From positions 1-64,000 of the forward strand of contig CAJQIZ010000031.1 of the NCBI GenBank assembly GCA_905478555.1: DNA of 64,000 nucleotides, written 5' to 3'. Within the stretch, counting starts at the first letter, position 1, and every line of letters begins with the position of its first letter. The stretch comes from an uncultured Flavobacteriales bacterium. Its GTDB lineage: Bacteria > Bacteroidota > Bacteroidia > Flavobacteriales > BACL11. This document shows positions 38,477-47,976 of the stretch, in pieces. Under the pieces are notes generated by a model. It made no database searches and was not told where the DNA came from. It saw only the letters and a program-made list of their open reading frames with translations. The position numbers and the translations under genes are program-made.

Positions 38477-38842
38477 ATGAGCTTATCAGTAAAAGGATCT
38501 ATCAAACAAAAACTAGAATTAGAACAAGGAACAAGCAAAGCAGGGAAAGAATGGAAATCACAATCATTTGTAGTAAATACAGGAGCACAATACAACCCAG
38601 ACGTTTGTTTTAAACTATTTGGAGAAGAGAAAATACAAATGTTAGAGAGTGTAAATGATGGAGATGAGGTAGAAGTTGCATTTAATTTATCCTCAAGAGA
38701 ATGGAATGGAAAATGGTTTACATCTGCAGATGCTTGGAAAATTGACAAAGTACAATCAGGAAACTCTGCACAAACTGTAGATGATTCTGAAGTACCTGTT
38801 TTTGAAAACAACCAAACAGAAGAGGACGACTTACCTTTCTAA
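38477..38842 (+). CDS. DUF3127 / single-stranded-DNA-binding-like protein
   Basis: 121 residues. The core (SVKGSIKQKLELEQGTSKAG, then EWKSQSFVV, VCFKLFGEEKIQML, GDEVEVAFNLSSREWNGKWF, DAWKID) is an OB-fold-like DUF3127 domain, small and common in Bacteroidota. The C-terminus ends TEEDDLPF, the acidic -DDLPF tip that in SSB docks partner proteins. A role in single-stranded DNA or RNA metabolism is inferred from these features; it is not the main ssb gene. Confidence 0.85.
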   Translation: MSLSVKGSIKQKLELEQGTSKAGKEWKSQSFVVNTGAQYNPDVCFKLFGEEKIQMLESVNDGDEVEVAFNLSSREWNGKWFTSADAWKIDKVQSGNSAQTVDDSEVPVFENNQTEEDDLPF

Positions 38843-38856
38843 AAAAACTATAAAAA

Positions 38857-38881
38857 AAGGAGAACTATGGTTCTCCTTTTT
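38857..38881. terminator. Bidirectional terminator
   Basis: AAGGAGAAC-tat-GGTTCTCCTT with T/A runs on both sides (AAAAAAA before, TTTTTT after), between the convergent DUF3127 gene and folA. The stem has about nine base pairs. Confidence 0.8.
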
Positions 38882-39385
38882 TCATTTCTTTTCCAAAACA
38901 AGGAAAGAATAATCGTATTTATTCTTCTCATCCGAAAAGTGATCTTCCCTGTTTATTTCTTTCCAATCAGAATCTAATTCCGGAAAAAAAGTATCTCCAT
39001 CAAAGGTGTGGTGTATTTTAGTAAGGAAAATTCTATCTACTAAGTTTTGTTCTAAAGCAATTTTATAAATCTGACCACCACCAATAATAAAAGGTTCTGT
39101 ATCTCCATTTATTTTGGAGATCTCTAAAGATGCCTCTAAAGAATTCACTACCAAACATCCCTCTGCTTTATAGTCAGACTGTCTGGTGATGACTACATTT
39201 GTTCGCTTAGGTAAAGGCCTGTATTTATGAGGAATAGATTCAAAGTTTTTACGACCCATTATCACATGATGACCTAGAGTAGTTTCTTTGAAAAACTTCA
39301 TATCCTTTGGTAAATGCCAAATCAGATCATTATCTTTTCCAATCACTCCATTTTCGGACACCGCTACTATTAAAGAGACTCTCAT
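38882..39385 (-). CDS. folA: Dihydrofolate reductase
   Basis: 167 residues. NGVIGKDNDLIWHLPKDMKFFKETT holds the substrate Asp/Trp motifs, HVIMGRKNFESIP the nucleotide site, and PFIIGGGQIY the second conserved Gly stretch. It reduces dihydrofolate to tetrahydrofolate with NADPH, the partner of thymidylate synthase two genes upstream. It overlaps the saccharopine-type gene by one base. Confidence 0.95.
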   Translation of the reverse strand: MRVSLIVAVSENGVIGKDNDLIWHLPKDMKFFKETTLGHHVIMGRKNFESIPHKYRPLPKRTNVVITRQSDYKAEGCLVVNSLEASLEISKINGDTEPFIIGGGQIYKIALEQNLVDRIFLTKIHHTFDGDTFFPELDSDWKEINREDHFSDEKNKYDYSFLVLEKK

Positions 39386-40488
39386 TAGATTTTAATTACT
39401 TTATATTCCACTCCTCTTTCTGAAAGGTAATTCCTGACAAATTCAAAATGTCCTCCCAAGTATTCTGGAGGTGAAATTCCAACTTTCTCATACTCTCCAT
39501 TTACAACTAGGTTAGCAACTGCAGTACAAGTAAATCCTGTTGTCCTAGCCATAGAGATGGTGTCATTATCAAAGCGATCTAATAAGTTGTATTGATAACT
39601 TACTTCCTGTCCATTTTCTACTCCCTTCATAATAATACGCATGACAGTAAAGTCTTTATCTCCTTTTTTCATTTCCCATTTCGGGAATAATAATTTGGCA
39701 GTCATATCTACAGGTCGAACCATAGTCCCGTTTATTTCTAGTTCCTCATAGGAGAAAAAACCACTTGCACGCAAGACTTTCAAATACTCAACACAACCTG
39801 GGTAGCGCAAAGTTTTCTCAATCATATTTGGCACATGTGCCATGGTTTTAATCAAACTTCTTAGTCCATCAGAATTCCAACTTTCTAAAGTTCCAATCTC
39901 ATCAAACTCTATAAGTTCAGTATCTGACAGTGCTTCTTTGGTAATCATTTGGCTATTCTGTACATAACGAGCTGGACGAATGTATTCTTCAATCACATCA
40001 ATAGGTGAAAATACCGCTTGGTACTCGTAAGGCCATTCTCTTTTTTCAGGTAATCCACCAACCAAACATTCGTAATCCGTAATTTCCATTTTTGAATCAT
40101 GATGACCAAAGATGATATTTCCCATCCCTGGAGCTACACCACAGTCCATCACTGCAACAACTCCTTTTTCTTTTGCTAATTCATCTAACCCAAAAGGATC
40201 TTCAGAGTAAAAAGAAATATCTACAATATTTTTGCCAGCCTCTATGACATCCTTCATCATTTTATAACCCATAAAACCTGGTACTGCACCTACCACTAAA
40301 TCAAAATCTTTTATCAGGTTTTGTAAAGTTTCTGTGTTGGCAACATCAGTACAAATAGTGTTGATACCTTCTAACTTATCTAAGTTTTTTTGTGAAATAT
40401 CTACTGAGGTGACATTGTGTTGTTTTGCTAAATCTTTAGCCATTACACCTCCAACTAATCCTGCTCCTAATACTATTATATTTGCCAT
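39385..40488 (-). CDS. Saccharopine dehydrogenase family oxidoreductase
   Basis: 367 residues. N-terminal Rossmann domain with GAGLVGGVMAKDLA, a VVGAVPGF and CGVAPGMGNIIFG stretch in the middle, then the saccharopine-dehydrogenase C-terminal region (TAKLLFPKWEMKKGDKDFTV). The single-domain length and the DCGVAPGMGN block resemble lysine 6-dehydrogenase-like members, but the substrate is not settled. It sits between thyA and folA with one-base overlaps at both ends, an odd guest in a one-carbon operon. Confidence 0.8.
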   Translation of the reverse strand: MANIIVLGAGLVGGVMAKDLAKQHNVTSVDISQKNLDKLEGINTICTDVANTETLQNLIKDFDLVVGAVPGFMGYKMMKDVIEAGKNIVDISFYSEDPFGLDELAKEKGVVAVMDCGVAPGMGNIIFGHHDSKMEITDYECLVGGLPEKREWPYEYQAVFSPIDVIEEYIRPARYVQNSQMITKEALSDTELIEFDEIGTLESWNSDGLRSLIKTMAHVPNMIEKTLRYPGCVEYLKVLRASGFFSYEELEINGTMVRPVDMTAKLLFPKWEMKKGDKDFTVMRIIMKGVENGQEVSYQYNLLDRFDNDTISMARTTGFTCTAVANLVVNGEYEKVGISPPEYLGGHFEFVRNYLSERGVEYKVIKI

Positions 40489-41282
40489 TATATTGCCACT
40501 TTTCCTTTAATGTGTGGGTGAAATTCATAATCGACTAACTCAAAATCATCAATAGTGAAATCAAAAATACTTTTCACCTTTGGATTAATTTTCATTTTTG
40601 GTAATGCTTTTGTATCTCTACTTAATTGCAATTCTGTTTGCTCAAAATGATTGGTGTAAATATGTGCATCTCCTAAAGTGTGTACAAAATCACCTACTGC
40701 CAGATTGCAGACTTGTGCCATCATCATAGTAAGTAAAGCGTAAGAAGCAATATTGAATGGTACACCCAAAAAGATATCGGCACTTCTTTGATACAATTGA
40801 CAAGAGAGTTTTCCATCCGCTACATAAAATTGAAAAAACGCATGACAAGGAGGTAAGGCCATTTGCTCAATCTCCCCAACATTCCAAGCACTTACAATAA
40901 TTCTTCTGCTATCAGGGTTGTTTTTTAACGCCTCTACTACTTGACTTATTTGGTCAATATGTTTTCCGTCAGGTGATGGCCAACTTCTCCATTGATATCC
41001 GTATACATGACCTAAATCGCCATTTTCATCTGCCCATTCATCCCATATACGGACTCCATTTTCTTTTAGGTATTTTATATTAGTATCTCCTTTTAAAAAC
41101 CAAAGCAATTCATGAATGATAGATTTTAAATGCACCTTTTTAGTAGTAATACACGGAAATCCTTCCGACAAATCGAAACGCATTTGATGACCAAAAACAC
41201 TTTTAGTTCCTGTTCCTGTTCTATCTGATTTTAGAGCGCCTTCCTTCATCACGCGTGTCATTAAATCTAAGTATTGTTTCAT
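40488..41282 (-). CDS. thyA: Thymidylate synthase
   Basis: 264 residues, the same length as the classic enzyme. [50 protein letters not shown], the catalytic Cys in [32 protein letters not shown] and HIYTNH are intact. It methylates dUMP with methylene-THF, giving dTMP and dihydrofolate, which the folA product recycles. It is the first gene of the thyA-sdh-folA run. Confidence 0.97.
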   Translation of the reverse strand: MKQYLDLMTRVMKEGALKSDRTGTGTKSVFGHQMRFDLSEGFPCITTKKVHLKSIIHELLWFLKGDTNIKYLKENGVRIWDEWADENGDLGHVYGYQWRSWPSPDGKHIDQISQVVEALKNNPDSRRIIVSAWNVGEIEQMALPPCHAFFQFYVADGKLSCQLYQRSADIFLGVPFNIASYALLTMMMAQVCNLAVGDFVHTLGDAHIYTNHFEQTELQLSRDTKALPKMKINPKVKSIFDFTIDDFELVDYEFHPHIKGKVAI

Positions 41283-41298
41283 TTATTCAATAATTATT

Positions 41299-42588
41299 TT
41301 AAATTAACATCCCAACAATTACAGCTGTAAATAAGGAAGCCAATGTTCCTCCAATTAGAGCTAAAAAACCTAGATTTGCAAGATCTCCTTTTCTTTTTGG
41401 AGCTAGTGCTCCTATTCCTCCAATTTGTATTCCTATAGAAGCAAAGTTGGCAAAACCACACAATATATATGTTGCTATAATTATTGATTTTTCTTCTTTA
41501 AATAAGCCGTTATTTTTCATTTCTCCTAAAGACATATATCCAAAGAATTCATTTAATACTGTTTTTTCTCCTAACAACTGACCTACTAAAAACATATCTT
41601 CCTTACATACTCCCATCAGCCATGCAATAGGAGCTCCAATATAGCCTAAAATCATATTAAAAGATAGTTCAGAATATCTAGTATTTTCTGCAATCCAAAA
41701 ATTTAAATCAGTCCAAACACCAACTTTAAACAAAATATAATTTGCCATATACATAAGTGCAGTAAACACTAAAAGCATGGCCCCTACATTTATCGCTAAC
41801 TTCAAACCATCTGTTGTACCTTGAGATATCGCTTCTAATTCGTTAGACACTTCCCCTCCCACATTCACTTCTAAAGTAGAATTAAACTTTTCTTTTTCTG
41901 GCAACAACATTTTTGCTGCAACCACAGCTGCAGGTGCCGACATAACAGATGCCATTATTAAATGTATTGCAAATTCCTCCCCTAACATACCAATAAATGC
42001 AGCTAAAACTCCTCCGGCAATTGTAGCCATACCCCCACTCATTAAGCATAACATTTCCGACTTTGTCATCTTATCTAGATAAGGTTTGACTAGTAAAGGA
42101 GCTTCCGTTTGTCCTAGAAAAATATTTCCTGCAGCAGCAACACTTTCTGGACCCGATAGTTTTAAAGTCTTTTTCATAACCCAAGCAAAACCATAAACAA
42201 TTCTTGGTAAAATCCGCCAATAATAAAATAAGGAAGTAAGTGCAGAGAAAAATATTACCGTAGGCAAAACCTGAACAGCAAATATATATCCCCAAGATTC
42301 AGAGTAATCCATTAAATTTCCAAATAAAAACTCAGAACCTTTATTTGTAAAGTCTATGATTTTAGTAAACCCCTTAGATATAAAACTAAATATAGAATAA
42401 ACAAAAGGTACTTTTAAAATAAGGATTGCGAAAAGTAACTGAATCCCCAAGCCCTTTACTACTAATTTCCAATCAATTCCTTTTCGGTCTCGGCTAAATA
42501 AAAAAGCAATTACTAATAGAGAGAAAATTCCTAAAACTCCTCTTAAAAGGGATTCCAAAGAAAAACCTGAAGTCTGAATTATATTCAT
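41299..42588 (-). CDS. Concentrative nucleoside transporter (NupC/CNT family)
   Basis: 429 residues, 9-11 hydrophobic segments. Motifs for the CNT family: the G-x-x-Q-x-E-x-P block (GNIFLGQTEAPLLVKPYL), the SGGMATIAGGVLAAFIGM re-entrant loop, SAPAAVVAAKMLLPE and GFANFASIGIQIGGIGALAPKR. It imports nucleosides with Na+ or H+. It lies next to thyA and in the same strand as the etf genes; it supplies substrates for the deoxynucleoside kinases elsewhere in the window. Confidence 0.92.
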   Translation of the reverse strand: MNIIQTSGFSLESLLRGVLGIFSLLVIAFLFSRDRKGIDWKLVVKGLGIQLLFAILILKVPFVYSIFSFISKGFTKIIDFTNKGSEFLFGNLMDYSESWGYIFAVQVLPTVIFFSALTSLFYYWRILPRIVYGFAWVMKKTLKLSGPESVAAAGNIFLGQTEAPLLVKPYLDKMTKSEMLCLMSGGMATIAGGVLAAFIGMLGEEFAIHLIMASVMSAPAAVVAAKMLLPEKEKFNSTLEVNVGGEVSNELEAISQGTTDGLKLAINVGAMLLVFTALMYMANYILFKVGVWTDLNFWIAENTRYSELSFNMILGYIGAPIAWLMGVCKEDMFLVGQLLGEKTVLNEFFGYMSLGEMKNNGLFKEEKSIIIATYILCGFANFASIGIQIGGIGALAPKRKGDLANLGFLALIGGTLASLFTAVIVGMLI

Positions 42589-43173
42589 CTATTTTCTTTT
42601 ATTTATTTCATCTCTCAACTTAGAAGCCAACTCATAATCTTCCTCCTCAATAGCAGATTTCATTTGCTTATTCAATTCTCCTAAAGATAAAGTGTCTAAA
42701 ATATTTTTTGTTACTTCTAAGTCTTCAGAATTATCGTCTTTATATCCTGCAAAATCATCTGTAAGTACAAATCCTGCTTCTTTCAAAATATCTTCATAAG
42801 TAAAGATAGGACAACCCATTCTTATTGCAATTGCAATTGCATCTGAAGTACGAGCATCTAATTCAATCTCTTCTTCTCCATCCATAAAACAGAAAAAGGA
42901 AGCGTGAAAAACACCTTCCTTTAAAGTATGAATAACTACCCTACTTACCGTTATATGAAAATTATTAGTTATTGATTTTATTATATCATGAGTTAATGGA
43001 CGTTCTGGCTTTCTATTACTTTCTAAAAATATAGCAATAGAACCAGCATTACAAGGGCCAATAACAATAGGTAATTTCCTTTCTCCCGCAATCTCCCTCA
43101 GTAATAAAACATAAGAGTTTTTATTGGAACTACTTGGTTCTAACCTATCAATATCTAATTGTACTAAATTCAA
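42589..43173 (-). CDS. Bifunctional nuclease (BFN/DUF151) domain protein with UVR motif
   Basis: 194 residues. Residues 1-130 form the DUF151 BFN domain (LPIVIGPCNAGSIAIFLE, RPLTHDIIKSI, DARTSDAIAIAIRMGCPIFT). The last 35 residues are a UvrB/UvrC helical hairpin motif (LNKQMKSAIEEEDYELASKL, RDEINKR). DUF151 proteins have nuclease activity in plants and bacteria, but the role in this lineage is not clear. It abuts the transporter by one base and follows etfA. Confidence 0.88.
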   Translation of the reverse strand: MNLVQLDIDRLEPSSSNKNSYVLLLREIAGERKLPIVIGPCNAGSIAIFLESNRKPERPLTHDIIKSITNNFHITVSRVVIHTLKEGVFHASFFCFMDGEEEIELDARTSDAIAIAIRMGCPIFTYEDILKEAGFVLTDDFAGYKDDNSEDLEVTKNILDTLSLGELNKQMKSAIEEEDYELASKLRDEINKRK

Positions 43174-43176
43174 AAC

Positions 43177-44121
43177 TTAATTTTTAATTTTTTTAATTTC
43201 TTCTATCAATTTAGGAATTACTTCAAAAGCATCTCCAACTATTCCGTAATCTGCAGCTTTAAAGAAAGGAGCTTCCGGATCTGTATTAATTGCAACCATT
43301 ACCTTAGAGGAATTAACCCCCGCCAAGTGTTGAATTGCTCCTGAAATACCAATAGCAATATACAAATCAGCTGCTACCGCCTTTCCAGTTTGACCAACGT
43401 GTTCTGAATGAGGCCTCCAACCAATATCGGAAACTGGTTTAGAACATGCTGTTGCTGCTCCTAGCAAATCTGCTAATTCTTCTATCATACCCCAATTTTC
43501 AGGATCTTTTAACCCTCTACCTGCAGAAACAACAATCTCAGCTTCAGAAATAGAAATTTTTCCACTTGCAGTTTCTTGTCCTTTAAATGAAATGGATCCT
43601 TTTTCAGAAAAATCGGAAATCTCAATATTACAATCTACGGCATGTTCTATTACACCAAATGAATTTGGAGCAATACAAATAATAGTTTTTTCTGTATTTG
43701 ATTCTGTAACTTCAATCGCTTTTGAAGAAAATGATTTTCTACTCACACAAATAGAATCACTTTCTGTGATAGAGATAACATTTGTAATACAAGCGGCATT
43801 TAACTTAATTGATAATCTTGGAGCAATCATTTTAGAAGTAAGTGTATTGGAAAAGACTAACACATTTGCAGAATCAGATAAGTCAGCAATAACTTTAGAA
43901 GCAGCTTGATTATCTCCTTTATTAACATTAGGAATACTAATAATATTAGAAGCTCCATAAGCAGATAATTTATTTAACTCCTCATCTAAAACTTCTTCTA
44001 ATGAAACTGCAATCACATCCGTTTCTAAAATTTCAGATGTTCTGTAAGCGTAAGAAACTGCTTCAAAAGTACTTTTTCTAAAACGACCATTCCAACTCTC
44101 TGCATAAACTAAAACTGACAT
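43177..44121 (-). CDS. etfA: Electron transfer flavoprotein alpha subunit
   Basis: 314 residues. The C-terminal FAD domain holds SAGRGLKDPENWGMIEELAD, LGAATACSKPVSDIGWRP, HVGQTGKAVAADLYIAIGIS and GAIQHLAGVN, the standard EtfA blocks; the N-terminal half is the adenine-nucleotide-alpha-hydrolase-like domain. It carries electrons from acyl-CoA dehydrogenases to the quinone pool through EtfB. It lies 11 bases after etfB. Confidence 0.96.
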   Translation of the reverse strand: MSVLVYAESWNGRFRKSTFEAVSYAYRTSEILETDVIAVSLEEVLDEELNKLSAYGASNIISIPNVNKGDNQAASKVIADLSDSANVLVFSNTLTSKMIAPRLSIKLNAACITNVISITESDSICVSRKSFSSKAIEVTESNTEKTIICIAPNSFGVIEHAVDCNIEISDFSEKGSISFKGQETASGKISISEAEIVVSAGRGLKDPENWGMIEELADLLGAATACSKPVSDIGWRPHSEHVGQTGKAVAADLYIAIGISGAIQHLAGVNSSKVMVAINTDPEAPFFKAADYGIVGDAFEVIPKLIEEIKKIKN

Positions 44122-44132
44122 TTTTTTATTCT

Positions 44133-44879
44133 TTAAATTACTTTAGCTTCATTTTGAAGCAAATTTACTAATTCCGATACATTATCTGCATCTACTAACT
44201 TACAAATTCCTTTCTCTTCAGGTTTATCAAAACTAATTGTATTAGTATGTAACATTGTAGAAATAGGTTCAATAACAGTTAAAGGTTTTGATCTAGATTG
44301 CATAATACCTCTCATATTTGGTATTCTTAGTTCACTTTCTTCTACCAAACCTTTTTGACTTCCGATAATTATGGGCAAATTAACAGAAATCATCTCCTTT
44401 CCTCCATCAATCTCTCTAATTAATTTCACATCATCACCATCAATTTCCATATCTATACAAGCATTAACAAATGGTAATCCTAATATTTCCGCAATCATTC
44501 CAGGAACTACTCCTCCATTATAATCACTTGACTCTCTGCCAGCAATTATTAAATCAAAATTATTTTCTTGAATATAATTTGCAATTTCTGTTGCAGTAGA
44601 AAAACTATCTATTGCAGACATATTTACCCTAACTGCATAATCAGCACCAATCGCTAAAGTCTTTCTCATTACGGGTTCAACAGTAGCATTTCCAACAGTT
44701 ATTATTGTCACCTTTCCTCCTGTTGATTCTTTGATCATCATAGCTTTTGTAAGCCCAAACTCATCATAAGGATTAATTACAAACTGAATACCATTTGAAT
44801 CAAATTTAGTATTATTATCTGTAAAATTAATTTTAGATGTTGTATCGGGAACACTACTAATACAAACTAATATATTCAT
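44133..44879 (-). CDS. etfB: Electron transfer flavoprotein beta subunit
   Basis: 248 residues. ISSVPDTTSKINF, VINPYDEFGLTKAM, the AMP-site region IAGRESSDYNGGVVPGMIAE and the recognition loop LPIIIGSQKGLVEESELRIP match EtfB. Partner of etfA downstream; together they accept electrons from fatty acid and amino acid dehydrogenases. It is divergent from hppA. Confidence 0.96.
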   Translation of the reverse strand: MNILVCISSVPDTTSKINFTDNNTKFDSNGIQFVINPYDEFGLTKAMMIKESTGGKVTIITVGNATVEPVMRKTLAIGADYAVRVNMSAIDSFSTATEIANYIQENNFDLIIAGRESSDYNGGVVPGMIAEILGLPFVNACIDMEIDGDDVKLIREIDGGKEMISVNLPIIIGSQKGLVEESELRIPNMRGIMQSRSKPLTVIEPISTMLHTNTISFDKPEEKGICKLVDADNVSELVNLLQNEAKVI

Positions 44880-44987
44880 CTCTATTACTTTTATTTAATT
44901 TAGATTGCAAATCTAATAAAAATGATGTTTTAATAGGTATAAAAAACAATAAAAACAAATTGATATTCGCACTCTCAATAAAAATAC

Positions 44988-44995
44988 TATTTTTG
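44988..44995 (+). promoter_or_regulatory. -7 promoter element of hppA
   Basis: TATTTTTG (TAnnTTTG) 36 bases before the hppA ATG in the etfB-hppA divergent region. An A-rich stretch precedes the ATG. Confidence 0.45.
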
Positions 44996-45031
44996 CAAAC
45001 ATTTTAAAAACAAATTAATTAAAAAAAAAAT

Positions 45032-47395
45032 ATGGAATCAATGATGATTTACATGCCGATAGTAATGGCAATTTTAGGACTGATATACATGACAGTCAAA
45101 AAATCTTGGGTAATGAAACAAGATGCAGGAGATGGAAAGATGAAAGAAATTTCAGATCACATTTATGAAGGAGCTTTAGCATTTTTAAAAGCAGAATACA
45201 GACTATTAACAATATTTGTTATCGGAGTTAGTATTTTACTATTTATAGTATCAACAATCGTTCCATCTACACATTGGCTTATTGTTATAGCATTTGTAGT
45301 TGGTGCCTTCTTTTCTGCATTAGCAGGAAATATGGGAATGAAAATTGCTACTAAAACAAATGTAAGAACAACACAAGCTGCTAGAACAAGTTTACCACAA
45401 GCATTAAAAGTTTCTTTTGGAGGTGGAACAGTTATGGGACTTGGTGTTGCAGGTTTATCTGTTTTAGGATTAACATTGTTCTTTATTTGTTTCTACCATT
45501 ATTTTATGGGAGGAGAATGGACAAATACTGATGACATGACTGTTGTATTAGAAACTTTAGCTGGGTTCTCATTAGGGGCTGAGTCTATCGCTTTATTCGC
45601 AAGAGTTGGTGGAGGTATTTATACAAAGGCTGCTGATGTTGGAGCTGATTTAGTTGGAAAGGTTGAAGCTGGAATACCTGAAGATGACCCAAGAAACCCT
45701 GCTACTATTGCAGATAATGTTGGAGATAATGTTGGAGATGTAGCAGGAATGGGAGCCGATTTATTCGGATCGTATGTTGCAACAATTTTAGCAGCTATGG
45801 TATTAGGAAATTATATAATTGCATCGAACGACATCTCTATATTTGATGAGTTTGGTTCTATGGGACCTATCTTATTACCAATGTCAATTGCTGGTATCGG
45901 AATTGTTATTTCATTATTAGGAACTATGATTGTTTCTATTAAAAATAATGACGCTAAAGAAACAGAAGTAATGGGAGCTTTAAATAAAGGAAATTGGATT
46001 TCAATTGCTTTAGTTGCTGTTTCTTGTTATGTTTTAGTTACATGGATGTTACCAGAAACTATGAAAATGAATTTCTTTGAAACTGGTGGTAATGTATCAA
46101 AAGATATTACTGCTATGAGAGTATTCTATGCAACCATAGTAGGTTTAATTGTTGGTGCTGTTATTTCTTCAGTTACAGAATACTATACTGGATTAGGTAA
46201 AAAACCAATCTTAAATATTGTAGAAAAATCTGCTACTGGAGCAGGAACAAATATTATTGCAGGATTAGCAACAGGGATGATTTCTACTTTCCCAACTGTT
46301 ATTTTATTTGCAATGGCAATCTGGTCTTCTTATGCGTTTGCAGGATTTTATGGAGTTGCAATGGCTGCTTCAGCAATGATGGCAACAACTGCAATGCAAT
46401 TAGCTATTGATGCTTTTGGTCCTATTGCTGATAATGCAGGTGGTATTGCAGAAATGAGTGAGCAAGATCCTATTGTTAGAGAAAGAACAGATATTTTAGA
46501 TTCAGTAGGAAACACAACGGCTGCAACTGGTAAAGGATTTGCTATTGCTTCAGCTGCATTAACTTCATTAGCTTTATTTGCTGCCTATGTTACCTTTACA
46601 GGTATTGATGGTATTAACATCTTTAAAGCACCTGTTTTAGCTATGTTATTTATTGGAGCTATGGTTCCTGTTGTGTTCTCTGCATTAGCTATGAATGCTG
46701 TTGGAAAAGCGGCTATGGAAATGGTATATGAAGTAAGAAGACAATTTAGAGAAATCCCTGGAATTATGGAGGGAACAGGAAAACCTGAATATGATAAATG
46801 TGTTGCAATTTCTACAGAGGCTTCTTTAAGAGAGATGATGCTTCCTGGAATTTTAACTATTGGACTTCCTTTAGTTATAACCTTCTTTCCAATGTTATTT
46901 GGAATGGATAGATTAATGATTGCTGAAATGTTAGGAGGATATATGGCTGGAGTTACTGTTTCTGGTGTATTATGGGCCATCTTTCAAAACAATGCTGGTG
47001 GAGCTTGGGATAATGCTAAGAAATCATTTGAAGCTGGAGTGATGATTAACGGAGAAATGACTCATAAAGGTTCTGCCGCTCATGAAGCTGCAATTACTGG
47101 AGATACTGTTGGTGATCCTTTTAAGGACACTTCAGGTCCTTCAATGAACATCTTAATTAAACTTACTTGTTTAATTGGTTTAGTAATCGCTCCTATCTTA
47201 GGAGATGGACACGAAAACACTAATGATGTAAGTACAACTACAAATACAGAAAACACTATTTCTGCAGAAGGAACTGAAGATACTGATGTAAAAGAAACAA
47301 AGGAAATCAATACGGATACAAATAACACTTCAATAACTGAAGAAAATAACGAAAACTATTCTGATAATGAAGAATTAAATATCAATTTAAACTAA
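45032..47395 (+). CDS. hppA: Membrane-bound ion-translocating pyrophosphatase
   Basis: 787 residues with about 15-16 membrane helices. Substrate motifs: DVGADLVGKVEAGIPEDDPR, NPATIADNVGDNVGDVAGMG, and ALNKGNW; later DNAGGIAEMSE and GDTVGDPFKDTSGPSMNI. GNTTAATGKGF has Ala where K+-independent enzymes have Lys, pointing to a K+-dependent pump, of H+ or Na+. After the last helix an acidic, Thr/Asn/Glu-rich tail of about 55 residues replaces the usual short C-terminus. It couples pyrophosphate hydrolysis to ion pumping across the inner membrane. A small lipoprotein gene follows 18 bases later. Confidence 0.96.
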   Translation: MESMMIYMPIVMAILGLIYMTVKKSWVMKQDAGDGKMKEISDHIYEGALAFLKAEYRLLTIFVIGVSILLFIVSTIVPSTHWLIVIAFVVGAFFSALAGNMGMKIATKTNVRTTQAARTSLPQALKVSFGGGTVMGLGVAGLSVLGLTLFFICFYHYFMGGEWTNTDDMTVVLETLAGFSLGAESIALFARVGGGIYTKAADVGADLVGKVEAGIPEDDPRNPATIADNVGDNVGDVAGMGADLFGSYVATILAAMVLGNYIIASNDISIFDEFGSMGPILLPMSIAGIGIVISLLGTMIVSIKNNDAKETEVMGALNKGNWISIALVAVSCYVLVTWMLPETMKMNFFETGGNVSKDITAMRVFYATIVGLIVGAVISSVTEYYTGLGKKPILNIVEKSATGAGTNIIAGLATGMISTFPTVILFAMAIWSSYAFAGFYGVAMAASAMMATTAMQLAIDAFGPIADNAGGIAEMSEQDPIVRERTDILDSVGNTTAATGKGFAIASAALTSLALFAAYVTFTGIDGINIFKAPVLAMLFIGAMVPVVFSALAMNAVGKAAMEMVYEVRRQFREIPGIMEGTGKPEYDKCVAISTEASLREMMLPGILTIGLPLVITFFPMLFGMDRLMIAEMLGGYMAGVTVSGVLWAIFQNNAGGAWDNAKKSFEAGVMINGEMTHKGSAAHEAAITGDTVGDPFKDTSGPSMNILIKLTCLIGLVIAPILGDGHENTNDVSTTTNTENTISAEGTEDTDVKETKEINTDTNNTSITEENNENYSDNEELNINLN

Positions 47396-47413
47396 TTATT
47401 AAAATTACATATT

Positions 47414-47905
47414 ATGAAAAATTTATTAAACATTTTAGGATCTCTTTTACTTTCTATTACTATCACTTCATGTGTTAGTGAAAAAGAAGAATCAGTTGAA
47501 ACTAAAACAGAAAATCAAGTAGTTAACTTTGATCCATTAGAAATGAAAATTCAATCAAAATTGAAAGATTTTTTAGTAGAAGGAGATGGTATAATTCATA
47601 GTTTAATTTTTGATTCAGAATCTATCAGACTATCTGGAGAGCCAATAGACAGTGAAACAATTATTAATGAATTTGTATTAAACATACAAGAAACTTCTTG
47701 CTCAGTTAAAGGAAACGGAAATGCTCCAACTTTAAATGCTGGGAAAAGCGGTTACAAACTTTCATCTGATGTAGATTTTGTAGTTGGGGAGAACAACTAC
47801 CCAACTAACGTACATTACAATGCTGAAGAAAATGAGATAAATGGAGTATTAGAAATCAATTTAGAAGGGACGGTCATACAGATGACCTTTAAAGGAAGAA
47901 AGTAA
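47414..47905 (+). CDS. Small lipoprotein of unknown function
   Basis: 163 residues. MKNLLNILGSLLLSITITSC is a signal with lipobox TSC, then a Glu/Lys-rich linker and a beta-rich domain (KLKDFLVEGDGIIHSLIFDS, DFVVGENNYPTNVHYNAEEN, LEINLEGTVIQMTFKGRK). No family recognised. It lies 18 bases after hppA and before a terminator, so probably shares its transcript. Confidence 0.65.
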   Translation: MKNLLNILGSLLLSITITSCVSEKEESVETKTENQVVNFDPLEMKIQSKLKDFLVEGDGIIHSLIFDSESIRLSGEPIDSETIINEFVLNIQETSCSVKGNGNAPTLNAGKSGYKLSSDVDFVVGENNYPTNVHYNAEENEINGVLEINLEGTVIQMTFKGRK

Positions 47906-47928
47906 AAACAACACAAATATTTATAAAA

Positions 47929-47954
47929 AAACCATTCAAGAAATTGAATGGTTT
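47929..47954. terminator. Bidirectional terminator
   Basis: AAACCATTCAA-gaaa-TTGAATGGTTT with TTTT after and A-run before, between the lipoprotein gene (stop 47905) and the convergent deoxynucleoside kinase (stop 47977). An 11-bp perfect stem. Confidence 0.85.
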
Positions 47955-47976
47955 TTTTATGACTTATAACGATATA

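Noticed and set aside
46585-46980. A minus-strand ORF inside hppA
   Set aside because: Antisense shadow of a clear transmembrane protein gene; its composition mirrors the sense codons.
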